DNA from: JAXDAY01 sp034679345
Lineage (GTDB): Bacteria > Eisenbacteria > RBG-16-71-46 > CAIMUX01 > VGJL01
Reading direction: 5' to 3'
DNA: 64,000 nt
NCBI GenBank assembly: GCA_034679345.1
Contig: JAXDAY010000029.1
Location: 131,012-195,011 of the forward strand
The position numbers and the translations under genes were made by a program. The notes below the pieces were generated by a model. It had not been told where the DNA came from. It saw nothing but the letters and a program-made list of their open reading frames with translations, and made no database searches. This document shows positions 52,089-59,749 of this stretch, piece by piece (the stretch's first letter is position 1; each line of letters opens with the position of its first letter).

Positions 52089-53426
52089 TGACGAAGAAGG
52101 GGGCGCTCCAGCCGGAACACCCCCTTCTCTTTTGAGCTCCCGCTCTGCTCGTTCCTCCGACACCGCGGCGAGGAGGACTCCGCCGACGAGGAAGAAGACG
52201 CTCACCGACAGGACCGCCGAGCGCAGGCCGCCCGAGATCCAGGTCATCGCGCCGAAGACGGCGGGTCCCAGGACCGAGGCGAATCGACCGGCGACGGCAA
52301 AGAAGCCGTAGATCTCAGCGCTGCGCCGCTCCGGAACCCACCGCGCGAGAAGCGAGCGGGAGACGGCCTGGATCCCGCCGAGGAAGGCTCCCGCCGAGAG
52401 CCCGATCGCCCAGAACTCCGCGTGCGCGTTCCCCAGGATGCCGACCCACCGCGTCCAGAGAGTCAGCATGAGAAAGACGGCTAGCTGGAGCAGGAGAACC
52501 GGCTTGTGGCCCATGCGATCGGCAAGCAGTCCGGCTGACAGCGAACCCAGGAATCCCGTTGCCTGAATCGCGAGAAAGAGGGAGGCGAGCTCGGCCGGCG
52601 CGAATCCAAGCTCCGCCGCGGCGAAGATCGAGGCGGTCGCCACGATCGTCTGGATCGCGTCGTTGTAGAGCAGATAAGCGATCAGGAATCGCAGGAAGTG
52701 CGGGGTGCGGCGCAGTCCTCGCAGCGTGGCGCGGGCACGGGCGAGCCCCGCGGTCCAGGAAACGGGCTCGCCGGATGAATGCCTCTCCCGGGTGAGCAGC
52801 AGGGGCATGGCGAAGAGGATCCACCAGATCCCTGCTCCGGCAAAACAGACCCGCAGCGCCGCTTGCGTCCCAGAAAGCCCCACGCGCTCGGGCGCGGCGA
52901 GGATCATGAGATTGAGCGCCAGGAACGCCCCGCCGCCGAGGTAGCCCACGCCCCAGGCAAGGCCCGAGACGCGGCCGATTCGATCGGGCGGCGCCAGGCT
53001 CGGAAGAATCGAGCTGTAAAGGACCGACGCGACGGCGAACGCCCCGTAAGCGGCAGCGAACAGCATCGATCCGCGGATCCACTGACCCGGCCCCACGGAG
53101 GCGAGAGCGATCGTGAAGAGGCCGCCCAGGAGCGTGAAGGCCCGCAGCATGCCCATCCGTCTTCCGGATGCGTCGGACCAGGCCCCGAGAACGGGGGCGA
53201 CGACGGCAACGCAGAGCATCGTCAGCGAAACGATCCAGGTGTAGAGGGTCCCGCCGGGAATCGTCGCGCCGAGCACGCGCACTCCCACCGCACCCCCGGC
53301 CACTTGTTCGGCGAAGTACTGGTTGAAAAGAACGGCGAGGACCGTCGTGGCGAAGGCTGAATCGCCCGCATCATAGAGACAGAAGGACAGGATCCTGCCG
53401 CGGTCGACCCGATCCGTGCGCGTCAT
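52083..53426 (-). CDS. Major facilitator superfamily transporter (Atg22/UMF1-like)
   Basis: 447 residues from ATG 53426 with twelve hydrophobic segments. The opening FCLYDAGDSAFATTVLAVLFNQYF is typical of the UMF1/vacuole-effluxer (Atg22-like) MFS group. SDASGRRMG is the loop 2-3 motif, and ADRMGHKP its counterpart in the second half. Substrate unknown; Atg22-like proteins have been linked to amino-acid efflux. A TATGCT -10 box (53434-53439) ends seven bases before the ATG and no ribosome site is present, so the message looks leaderless. The other ATG (53438) lies inside that box. The stop overlaps the tRNA-Glu 3' end. Confidence 0.88.
   Translation of the reverse strand: MTRTDRVDRGRILSFCLYDAGDSAFATTVLAVLFNQYFAEQVAGGAVGVRVLGATIPGGTLYTWIVSLTMLCVAVVAPVLGAWSDASGRRMGMLRAFTLLGGLFTIALASVGPGQWIRGSMLFAAAYGAFAVASVLYSSILPSLAPPDRIGRVSGLAWGVGYLGGGAFLALNLMILAAPERVGLSGTQAALRVCFAGAGIWWILFAMPLLLTRERHSSGEPVSWTAGLARARATLRGLRRTPHFLRFLIAYLLYNDAIQTIVATASIFAAAELGFAPAELASLFLAIQATGFLGSLSAGLLADRMGHKPVLLLQLAVFLMLTLWTRWVGILGNAHAEFWAIGLSAGAFLGGIQAVSRSLLARWVPERRSAEIYGFFAVAGRFASVLGPAVFGAMTWISGGLRSAVLSVSVFFLVGGVLLAAVSEERAERELKREGGVPAGAPPSSSW
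52095..52133 (+). terminator. Terminator of tRNA-Glu
   Basis: AGAAGGGGG (52095-52103) pairs with CCCCCTTCT (52120-52128), followed by CTTTT. It lies within the last codons of the convergent transporter gene. Confidence 0.7.
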
Positions 53427-53433
53427 CCGCGGG

Positions 53434-53463
53434 AGCATAGAGGCGCCCCGTCATGGATCACAA
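53434..53463 (-). promoter_or_regulatory. Promoter for the transporter, implying a leaderless message
   Basis: TTGTGA (53463-53458) and TATGCT (53439-53434) are 18 bases apart on the minus strand; the ATG at 53426 is 7 bases past the -10. Confidence 0.5.
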
Positions 53464-53502
53464 GCGGATCCAGGCGATCACTGCGACATGATCGAAGCGG
53501 TG

Positions 53503-53531
53503 TTGCGCGGAGACCCTCGCGCGGCTATGAT
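53503..53531 (+). promoter_or_regulatory. Promoter for the lamin-tail protein
   Basis: TTGCGC and TATGAT are 17 bases apart; the leader is about 95 bases and ends in AAGGAGG. Confidence 0.6.
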
Positions 53532-53632
53532 CAGGCGCGACTTGGTTAGCGACCGCGCGAGCCCGGCGCGGCCTGTGGCGCATCCATGCACTGCACAAGA
53601 GGTGATCGCATTCCCCCCAAGGAGGAAATCTC

Positions 53633-56275
53633 ATGACCCGAGTGCTAACGGCATTGCTCTGTCTTTGCGCAGTCGCGGGGCTCGCGCAGGCTCAGCAGAT
53701 CGTGATCAACGAAGCCATTTACGATTCCGAAAGCACGGATACCGACACCTGGGTCGAGCTGAAGGGCCCGGCCGGCATGTCGCTCAACGGTTACCGTGTC
53801 ATCGGGTGGAATGGAAACGGTGGGGTTCTTTACAATCCCATCCCGCTCGACGGCTATGTCATTCCAGATGACGGCTACTTCATGATCGCGCAGAACGGCG
53901 CGAACCCCTGGGCCGATCTGGTGACGAACCTCGTCGACTTCCAGAACGGACCCGACTCGATCAAACTGCAGTTCAACAATGGCACCGACTACGTCGATGT
54001 CGACGCAGTGGGATACGAGACGCACACGACGGAGATCTTCGGCGGCGAGGGATCGCCCTGCGTGGGGCAAGTCCCGCCCAACTCGATGGCGCGCTGCCCC
54101 GATGGGTGGGATACGCAGAACAACGCGGCCGATTTCATTCAGGACACCGCCCCGACCCCCGGAGCGCCGAACCAGGGCACATGCTCCTCTCCGGGCGCCT
54201 GCTGCTTCACCGATGGGACCTGCGAGGTCCTCTCGCTGGACGCCTGCCTGCAGGCGGGCGGCACATTCCAGGGCGAGGGAACCGTCTGCGACCCGAATCC
54301 CTGCGAGGTGACTCAGCCGACCGACCGCACCCTGTGCGAGATCGCCGCGGACGATCCGACGACGGGACTCCCGGTTCTCCTGGGCGAGTGGGTCCGGGTG
54401 CAGGGAGTGGCGATCACCGACAGCGACAACTGGCAGACCTCGCACCTCGAGTTCGAGATCACCGACGGCGAGTGCTGCGTCGACGTCTTCTGGAGCGGCG
54501 TGACGAGCCCGCTCGTCCAGCGGGGCGACCTCGTCGAGGTCGTCGGAACGGTCGCCCACTACAATGGCTTGACCGAGATTGCGTTGCCGGACATGAGCGT
54601 CACGATCCTCTCGAGCGGAAACCCGCTTCCCGAGCCGGGCGTGATCACGACCGGCGAGCTCGCGCTGAACGGCGAGAACTACGAGAACTGCCTGATCAAG
54701 CTCGAGTGCGTCGACCTCGTGAGCGGAACCTGGCCGGCGGACGGACAGAACGCGAACCTCACGATCGACGACGGCACGGGGCCGGTCACCCTGCGCATCG
54801 ACAAGGAGACCGACATCGACGGCTCGCCCGCTCCGACGGGTCCCTTCACGCTCGTGGGCGTCGCCTGGCAGTTCGACTCGAGCGAGCCTTACACCTCGGG
54901 GTATCAGATCCTCCCGCGTGGCACCTCGGATCTCTATCTCGATGATTGCCAGGTCTTCACGGGAGCCTGCTGCTTCACCGACGGCACCTGCGAGGTCCTG
55001 ACCTCCACCGAGTGCGCCGGCCTCGGAGGCGAGTACCAGGGCGACGACATCCCGTGCGACCCGAACCCCTGCGAGCCCGCTGTCCCGACCGATCGGACCC
55101 TTTGCGAGGTCGCCGAGGACGATCCGGCCACCGGAAGGCCGATGCTCGAGGGCGAGTGGGTCCGCGTCCAGGGCGTGGCGCTGACGAACTCGGACCAGTG
55201 GCAGTCGAGCAACATCGAGTTCCAGATCACGGACGGCGACTGCTGCATGACGATCTTCCAGAGCGGGACGACGAATCCGTTCGTGGCGATCGGAGACCTG
55301 GTCGAGGTGATCGGCACGGTGATCATCTACAACGGCAAGACCGAGATCTCCACGCCCGACTTCTCGATCACGATCCTCTCGAGCGGCAATCCGCTTCCGG
55401 AGCCGACCCTCATCACGACGGGCGAGCTGTTCGCGAATGGAGAGAACTACGAGGCCTGCCTCATCAAGATCCGCTGCGCCACGATCGTCTCCGGCACCTG
55501 GCCGGCCGAGGGCTCGGACGCGAACATCACGATCGACGACGGATCCGGCCCGACGACGCTGCGCATCGATCGCGACACGAATGTCGACGGCTCGCCGGCT
55601 CCCGATGGTCCCTTCACGGTGATCGGAATCGGGTTCCAGTTCGATTCGAGCGAGCCCTACTTCTCCGGCTACCAGATCATCCCGCGCTTCGTCGAGGACG
55701 TGCTGCTCGACGACTGCGAGCCCGCGACCGGAGCCTGCTGCTTCGTAGACGGGACTTGCACGGTCAACACGATCGAGGAGTGCAACACCCTGGGCGGCGC
55801 CTATCAGGGCGACGACACGGTCTGCGATCCGAATCCTTGCCCGCAGCCGGCGATGGCTTGCTGCTATCCGGACGGCCACTGCGAGTTCATCCTCGCGGCG
55901 GACTGCGAGGCTCTCGGCGGCGTTCCTCAAGGTTTCGGCACGGTCTGTGAACCGAATCCGTGCCCGCAACCAGCGATGGCCTGCTGCTTCGAGTCCGGCG
56001 AGTGCACCTTCGTCACGGCCGAGGAGTGCACGCAGGCCGGCGGCACGCCGCAGGGATACGGCACCGACTGCGAGCCGAACGACTGCCCGCAGCCTCCTGC
56101 GACGGGCGCCTGCTGCGTCGACGATCAGGGCAACTGCGAGGTCCTCACGCAGGCGCGCTGCGAGGAGATGGGCGGCGCCTACCAGGGCGACAACGTGCCC
56201 TGCGATCCGAATCCGTGCCCGATCGTGCCGACCAAGACGACGACTTGGGGCCAGATCAAGCACGACTACCGCTAG
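53633..56275 (+). CDS. Secreted lamin-tail domain protein with two OB-like modules and six Cys modules
   Basis: 880 residues from ATG 53633 (AAGGAGGAAATCTC). Signal peptide (MTRVLTALLCLCAVAGLAQA). Residues about 21-170 are a lamin-tail domain (IVINEAIYDSESTDTDTWVEL). Then alternate Cys modules and two copies of a ~215-residue unit (TDRTLCE...WVRVQGVA, LDDC) that looks like the OB-fold DUF5689 type found in secreted nucleases. Four Cys modules follow back to back. Each module has GACCF or ACCF, GxC, EC, GG and CDPNPC. The protein ends TTWGQIKHDYR instead of a FlgD-like tail. It is likely surface exposed, perhaps an adhesin or nucleic-acid binding scaffold. Confidence 0.85.
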   Translation: MTRVLTALLCLCAVAGLAQAQQIVINEAIYDSESTDTDTWVELKGPAGMSLNGYRVIGWNGNGGVLYNPIPLDGYVIPDDGYFMIAQNGANPWADLVTNLVDFQNGPDSIKLQFNNGTDYVDVDAVGYETHTTEIFGGEGSPCVGQVPPNSMARCPDGWDTQNNAADFIQDTAPTPGAPNQGTCSSPGACCFTDGTCEVLSLDACLQAGGTFQGEGTVCDPNPCEVTQPTDRTLCEIAADDPTTGLPVLLGEWVRVQGVAITDSDNWQTSHLEFEITDGECCVDVFWSGVTSPLVQRGDLVEVVGTVAHYNGLTEIALPDMSVTILSSGNPLPEPGVITTGELALNGENYENCLIKLECVDLVSGTWPADGQNANLTIDDGTGPVTLRIDKETDIDGSPAPTGPFTLVGVAWQFDSSEPYTSGYQILPRGTSDLYLDDCQVFTGACCFTDGTCEVLTSTECAGLGGEYQGDDIPCDPNPCEPAVPTDRTLCEVAEDDPATGRPMLEGEWVRVQGVALTNSDQWQSSNIEFQITDGDCCMTIFQSGTTNPFVAIGDLVEVIGTVIIYNGKTEISTPDFSITILSSGNPLPEPTLITTGELFANGENYEACLIKIRCATIVSGTWPAEGSDANITIDDGSGPTTLRIDRDTNVDGSPAPDGPFTVIGIGFQFDSSEPYFSGYQIIPRFVEDVLLDDCEPATGACCFVDGTCTVNTIEECNTLGGAYQGDDTVCDPNPCPQPAMACCYPDGHCEFILAADCEALGGVPQGFGTVCEPNPCPQPAMACCFESGECTFVTAEECTQAGGTPQGYGTDCEPNDCPQPPATGACCVDDQGNCEVLTQARCEEMGGAYQGDNVPCDPNPCPIVPTKTTTWGQIKHDYR
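54194..56220 (+). repeat. Six Cys-rich modules and two long OB-like modules inside the lamin-tail gene
   Basis: Cys modules of about 38-39 codons lie near 54194, 54961, 55732, 55852, 55972 and 56104. Long modules lie near 54313-54950 and 55081-55720 and are visibly similar at DNA level (for example TCTCGAGCGG followed by a CCGCTTCC stretch in both), so they arose by duplication. Single Cys modules also occur in the proteins at 313-1620 and 62357-63670. Confidence 0.85.
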
Positions 56276-56310
56276 AGACGAGTCGGGGAGAACGCTCTCC
56301 GAGCCACAGG

Positions 56311-56341
56311 AGCCCGCCCCTTCGGGGGCGGGCTTCTCTTT
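56311..56341 (+). terminator. Rho-independent terminator of the lamin-tail gene
   Basis: AGCCCGCCCC and GGGGCGGGCT form a perfect 10-bp stem on a TTCG tetraloop, followed by TCTCTTT. It sits right before the convergent TrmH-type gene and may serve both. Confidence 0.85.
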
Positions 56342-56343
56342 GA

Positions 56344-57171
56344 TCAGGGGAGTCGATCGAGGGAGAGCGCGTAGAAAGCGATCGCGCCGGCGGCGGCCAC
56401 GCCGAGCGATTCGACGCCGGAGGCCATCGGAATGCGCAGGCGGGCGTCGCAGAGCCGGGCAACGGCCGGATCGAGACCCGAGCCCTCGCGGCCGAGGATC
56501 AGGGCGGTGGGCCGGTCGAGCTTCGTCGATCGCAGGTCGAGCCCTTCGTGCGGATCGAGCGAGAGGAGGCGATAGCCGCCTCGCCGCAGCGAGGCCCACA
56601 GGGTCTCCGCATCCACCTCGCATGCGATCGGCAGACGGAAGGAGGCTCCCATCGCGGCCCGCACCGCCTTCGGATGGAATGGGTCGACCGTCCCCGCGGT
56701 GCAGACGAGGCCGTTCAGGCCCGCGGCGAGCGCCGTTCGAACCAGCGAGCCCGCATTCGTCGGATCCTGCAGGCCATGGAGCACGGCGATGAGAGGTTGC
56801 GCGGCATCGGCCGCCGCGAGCAGAGCGGGCAGATCGCCGGCCGGCCGCTCGAAGAGCCCGACCGCTGCCTGTGGGGTCGTCAGCGTCGAGACGGCGTCAA
56901 TCACCGAGCGCGAGGCGGGAGTGACACGCAGGCGCCGGGCGCGGGCGGCGCGATGGATCCGCTGCGCATCCGGCGCGTCGGGATCGAGCAGGAGCAGGCG
57001 GCAGGCGAGCCGCGCCGCGATCGCCTCGAGGACGAGCTGCACACCATCGGCGACCAAGAGCCCCTCGCGCCGGGCGCGGCGGGGATCGCGCGCGATCTCC
57101 CGCGCCTCGCGGACGCGGGCGTTCTGGCGCGATCGAAGCGCCGGTTCGCCGGGATCGCGTCGATCAGGCAC
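56344..57171 (-). CDS. TrmH/SpoU-family RNA 2'-O-methyltransferase
   Basis: 275 residues. The SPOUT knot motifs are plain: LHGLQDPTNAGSLVRTALAAG (motif 1), LILGREGSGL (motif 2) and RIPMASGVESLGVAAAGAI (motif 3). An N-terminal substrate-binding domain of about 100 residues precedes. It methylates the ribose of a tRNA or 23S rRNA nucleotide; the exact position cannot be read from sequence. ATG 57171 overlaps the yqeY stop by 8 bases, so both belong to one minus-strand operon. Confidence 0.9.
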   Translation of the reverse strand: MPDRRDPGEPALRSRQNARVREAREIARDPRRARREGLLVADGVQLVLEAIAARLACRLLLLDPDAPDAQRIHRAARARRLRVTPASRSVIDAVSTLTTPQAAVGLFERPAGDLPALLAAADAAQPLIAVLHGLQDPTNAGSLVRTALAAGLNGLVCTAGTVDPFHPKAVRAAMGASFRLPIACEVDAETLWASLRRGGYRLLSLDPHEGLDLRSTKLDRPTALILGREGSGLDPAVARLCDARLRIPMASGVESLGVAAAGAIAFYALSLDRLP

Positions 57172-57628
57172 CTTTCGAGAGGGTCTCCTCGACGAGCCGC
57201 CGGACCAGGGCCCCGTCGACCTCGTCCTTGTGGGATTTCATCACCATGCCGATCACGCGTCCCGACTGCGAGGGATCGCTCGCGCCCGACTGCCGGATCG
57301 CCTCCTCGACGATCGCGCGGGTGGCCGCCTCGTCCAGGTGCTTCGGCAGATACTCCGAGAGATACTGGATCTCCCACTGGAGCTTGATGATATGGTCGCG
57401 GCCCGCCTCGCCCGCCTTCTCGAACTCGCTGAGCGCGCGCACGAGCTGCTTCACGTAGGAGGCCGCGACCTCCTGGACGACCGCGTCGGTCACCTCGCCC
57501 TTGAAGCCGGGGGAGGTGCGCCTCTCGGTGATCTTGCTCTTCAGCATGCGAAGGCAGTCGGTGGCCTTCGCGTCGTGGCCCTTCATCGCCTCGTGCAGCT
57601 TCGCGTCGATCTTCTCGAGCAGTGTCAT
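57164..57628 (-). CDS. yqeY: GatB/YqeY domain-containing protein
   Basis: 154 residues from ATG 57628 (GGAGGATTCGCAG). The YqeY signature is visible: LLEKIDAKLHEAMKGHDAKATDCLRMLKSKIT at the start, FEKAGEAGRDHIIKLQWEIQYLSEYLPKHL and SGRVIGMVMKSHKDEVDGALVRRLVEETL at the end, the same helical fold as the tail of the GatB amidotransferase subunit. Function is not established; it is thought to bind tRNA. Its presence near GlnRS rather than GatCAB is noteworthy. Confidence 0.92.
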   Translation of the reverse strand: MTLLEKIDAKLHEAMKGHDAKATDCLRMLKSKITERRTSPGFKGEVTDAVVQEVAASYVKQLVRALSEFEKAGEAGRDHIIKLQWEIQYLSEYLPKHLDEAATRAIVEEAIRQSGASDPSQSGRVIGMVMKSHKDEVDGALVRRLVEETLSKGA

Positions 57629-57657
57629 CTGCGAATCCTCCATCGATCCCGCGCGGC

Positions 57658-59682
57658 TCACGGCGCCCACAGGGTGTCGATGCCCGCGCCTTTCTCCGTC
57701 GCCAGCGGCCGCGTCCGATCGGCTCCGGCCTGAGTCCACAATCGGCCGTTTCGGGCGAAACCTTTGGAGACAGGGTAGGAGTCCCGCCCTCCCGTGTCGA
57801 CGAAGAGTCCCACCGTGTTGATCCGGTCGCGGATTCCGCCGCGGGAGTCGGTGTTCGAGAGCCCCAGGGTCGTCGCGGCCTCGACCGCATAGCGGTCGTC
57901 GCCCGAGACGTCCCAGAAGATCCCGATCCCGTTGGCGTTGCCGCCGCCCAGGGAGAGATTCGGGGCGTCGTAGCGGTCGTTGCCCGATTGGTCGTAGAGG
58001 AAGCCCAGGGAGAAGTCGTGCCCGGCTCCCTGCGCCATGTTGATCGCCGCCGCGTAGCGGTCGTCGCCCGATCCCTCCCAGAGGATCCCGAGGGCGAAGT
58101 GCGCCCCGCTTCCCTGGACGTACCAGGCGCCGTCGTAGCGGTCCGCGCCCGCCGCGTCGGCGAGGATCCCCGTGCCGTACCAGTAGGCGCATCCCTGGCC
58201 GAAGACCCCGCAGCGATAGACGTCGTCGCCCTCGCCGTCGGCGAGGATGCCGACCCCGCCGGCGAGCGAGCGGCCGTCGACGAAGTCGGAGCGCTTGCCG
58301 AAGCCGAATCCTTGCGCGAGGCTCGAGTTGTGCTCCTTCGACTGGGCCGAGGGGAAGCGGATGCGCTCGTCATCGGCGATGTAGCGATCGTCTCCCGCGC
58401 GATCGACGAGGAGCCCCGCGCCTTTCACGTATCCGTACCCCTGGGTCTGCTGGAAGGCGTGGTAGGTGTCGTTTCCCTCAAGGTCCGAGAGGATGCCGAC
58501 GCCGAAGAGGCCGGCGCCCTGGGAGGCCGTGATCGCCTCGTACGAGTCGATCCCCGCGCGGTCGATGAGGATCCCGACACCGATCAGCCCCGCGCCGAGG
58601 CAGAGATGCCCGCCGCGGTAGCGATCGTCTCCGCCCTCGTCGATCAGGATGCCGACGCCGAGCGCGCCGGCGCCGAAGGCGGGGGAGAGGGTGTCGGCGG
58701 CGGCGTAGGCGTCGTTGCCCGCGAGATCGATTGCGATCGCGACGGGATGATCGAAGCGGGCTCCCGCCGCCGCCACGTAGCGGTCGGCTCCGCCCGGGTC
58801 GATCAGCAGGAACGGATCGGCGCCGCGGTGGAGATCATCGCGCGGCGATGCGATCGCGATCGCACCCAGGGGAGTCTCGATGCGCCAGGCGCGCGAGAGG
58901 CGCGGCGCGAGCTCGCGCAGCCGGGGAAGCTGCGACTCGATCGTCAGGAGCAGATCGGCGATCCCCGCGTTCCAGAGGGAGGCATCGAGGCTACCGGCCG
59001 CATCCTCAACCGCGCGCAAGAAGGCGGGCTCGAGGTTTCCCGCGTCGGAGCCGACGACATAGGCGATCGCATCCTTCTCCAGGCGCCGGAGATCTCGATC
59101 GTCGAAGGACCCGCGCAGGGGCGCGAGCGCCGCCTCGCGCGCGCGGATCGCGTCGGCTCCCGCCTGGACGATCAGCGCCACGGCGATCTCGAGCGAGTCG
59201 GGCAGGTGCGCGCATGCCCCCTCGATCGACTCCGCGTCCTCGGGCGGCATCGGCCTGCCCGCCGCGCGCCAGAGATCGCGCGTCGCAGCGGCGAGCGGCC
59301 GGGCCTTCGGCAGCCGCGCGCGGATCTGCGGGACGGGATCTCCGATCAAGCCCCGGCGGACCGCCGTCTCCAGGCGGGATGTGGCGAAGGAGAAGAGGCT
59401 TGAGGGCCGGTCCGCGGAGAGAAGGAGGTTTCGCTGGTAGACCTCGACATCGCCGGGAATGCGCAGCGGGCGGGCGACCATCGAATCGAAGAAGCGCAGC
59501 CGCCAGCGATCGCCGCCGAAGAGGGCCATGTCGAGCGGATCGAGACGCAGCTCCTCTTCGGTCATGCCGACCGCATCGAGGAGATTGAGGATCGGCGCGG
59601 GCGCCGGTTCGGCGAGGGCGGGCGGCGGCGATGTCGTCGCGGCGATTGCGAGCAGAACGAGTCCAGCGCGAGAGAGTGACAT
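57658..59682 (-). CDS. Secreted repeat protein with twelve G-x-D-x-Y turns
   Basis: 674 residues from ATG 59682, preceded by AAGGAGGCGCGAC, with a signal peptide (VLLAIAATTSPPPALA). Residues 1-290 are helical and unrecognised. From about 290 to 640 runs a chain of about 24-30-residue repeats, each with a hydrophobic turn such as GVGILIDEG, an acidic turn of the form G-[DNA]-D-x-Y, and often Q-G-x-G. Twelve G-x-D-x-Y turns can be counted. The aspartates suggest calcium binding as in RTX-like or beta-solenoid folds, but no GGxGxD motif exists. Not a family I know; likely a surface beta-solenoid. Last gene of the operon it shares with nothing downstream. Confidence 0.8.
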   Translation of the reverse strand: MSLSRAGLVLLAIAATTSPPPALAEPAPAPILNLLDAVGMTEEELRLDPLDMALFGGDRWRLRFFDSMVARPLRIPGDVEVYQRNLLLSADRPSSLFSFATSRLETAVRRGLIGDPVPQIRARLPKARPLAAATRDLWRAAGRPMPPEDAESIEGACAHLPDSLEIAVALIVQAGADAIRAREAALAPLRGSFDDRDLRRLEKDAIAYVVGSDAGNLEPAFLRAVEDAAGSLDASLWNAGIADLLLTIESQLPRLRELAPRLSRAWRIETPLGAIAIASPRDDLHRGADPFLLIDPGGADRYVAAAGARFDHPVAIAIDLAGNDAYAAADTLSPAFGAGALGVGILIDEGGDDRYRGGHLCLGAGLIGVGILIDRAGIDSYEAITASQGAGLFGVGILSDLEGNDTYHAFQQTQGYGYVKGAGLLVDRAGDDRYIADDERIRFPSAQSKEHNSSLAQGFGFGKRSDFVDGRSLAGGVGILADGEGDDVYRCGVFGQGCAYWYGTGILADAAGADRYDGAWYVQGSGAHFALGILWEGSGDDRYAAAINMAQGAGHDFSLGFLYDQSGNDRYDAPNLSLGGGNANGIGIFWDVSGDDRYAVEAATTLGLSNTDSRGGIRDRINTVGLFVDTGGRDSYPVSKGFARNGRLWTQAGADRTRPLATEKGAGIDTLWAP

Positions 59683-59693
59683 GTCGCGCCTCC

Positions 59694-59722
59694 TTCCGGC
59701 CGAACCGGCCGTCGCGTAGTAT
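59694..59722 (+). promoter_or_regulatory. Promoter for the thioredoxin-like lipoprotein
   Basis: TTCCGG and TAGTAT are 17 bases apart, 27 bases before the ATG at 59750. Confidence 0.4.
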
Positions 59723-59749
59723 AGGCTCGAATCGATGGGAGGTCTCGCG

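Noticed and set aside
54194..56220. Repeats considered as a CRISPR array
   Set aside because: The repeats are coding, in frame, of unequal spacing and without similar spacers.
53645..56623. A 992-residue open frame on the minus strand opposite the lamin-tail gene
   Set aside because: The plus strand has a ribosome site, signal peptide and clear repeats; the minus frame runs on through the terminator and is of shadow composition.
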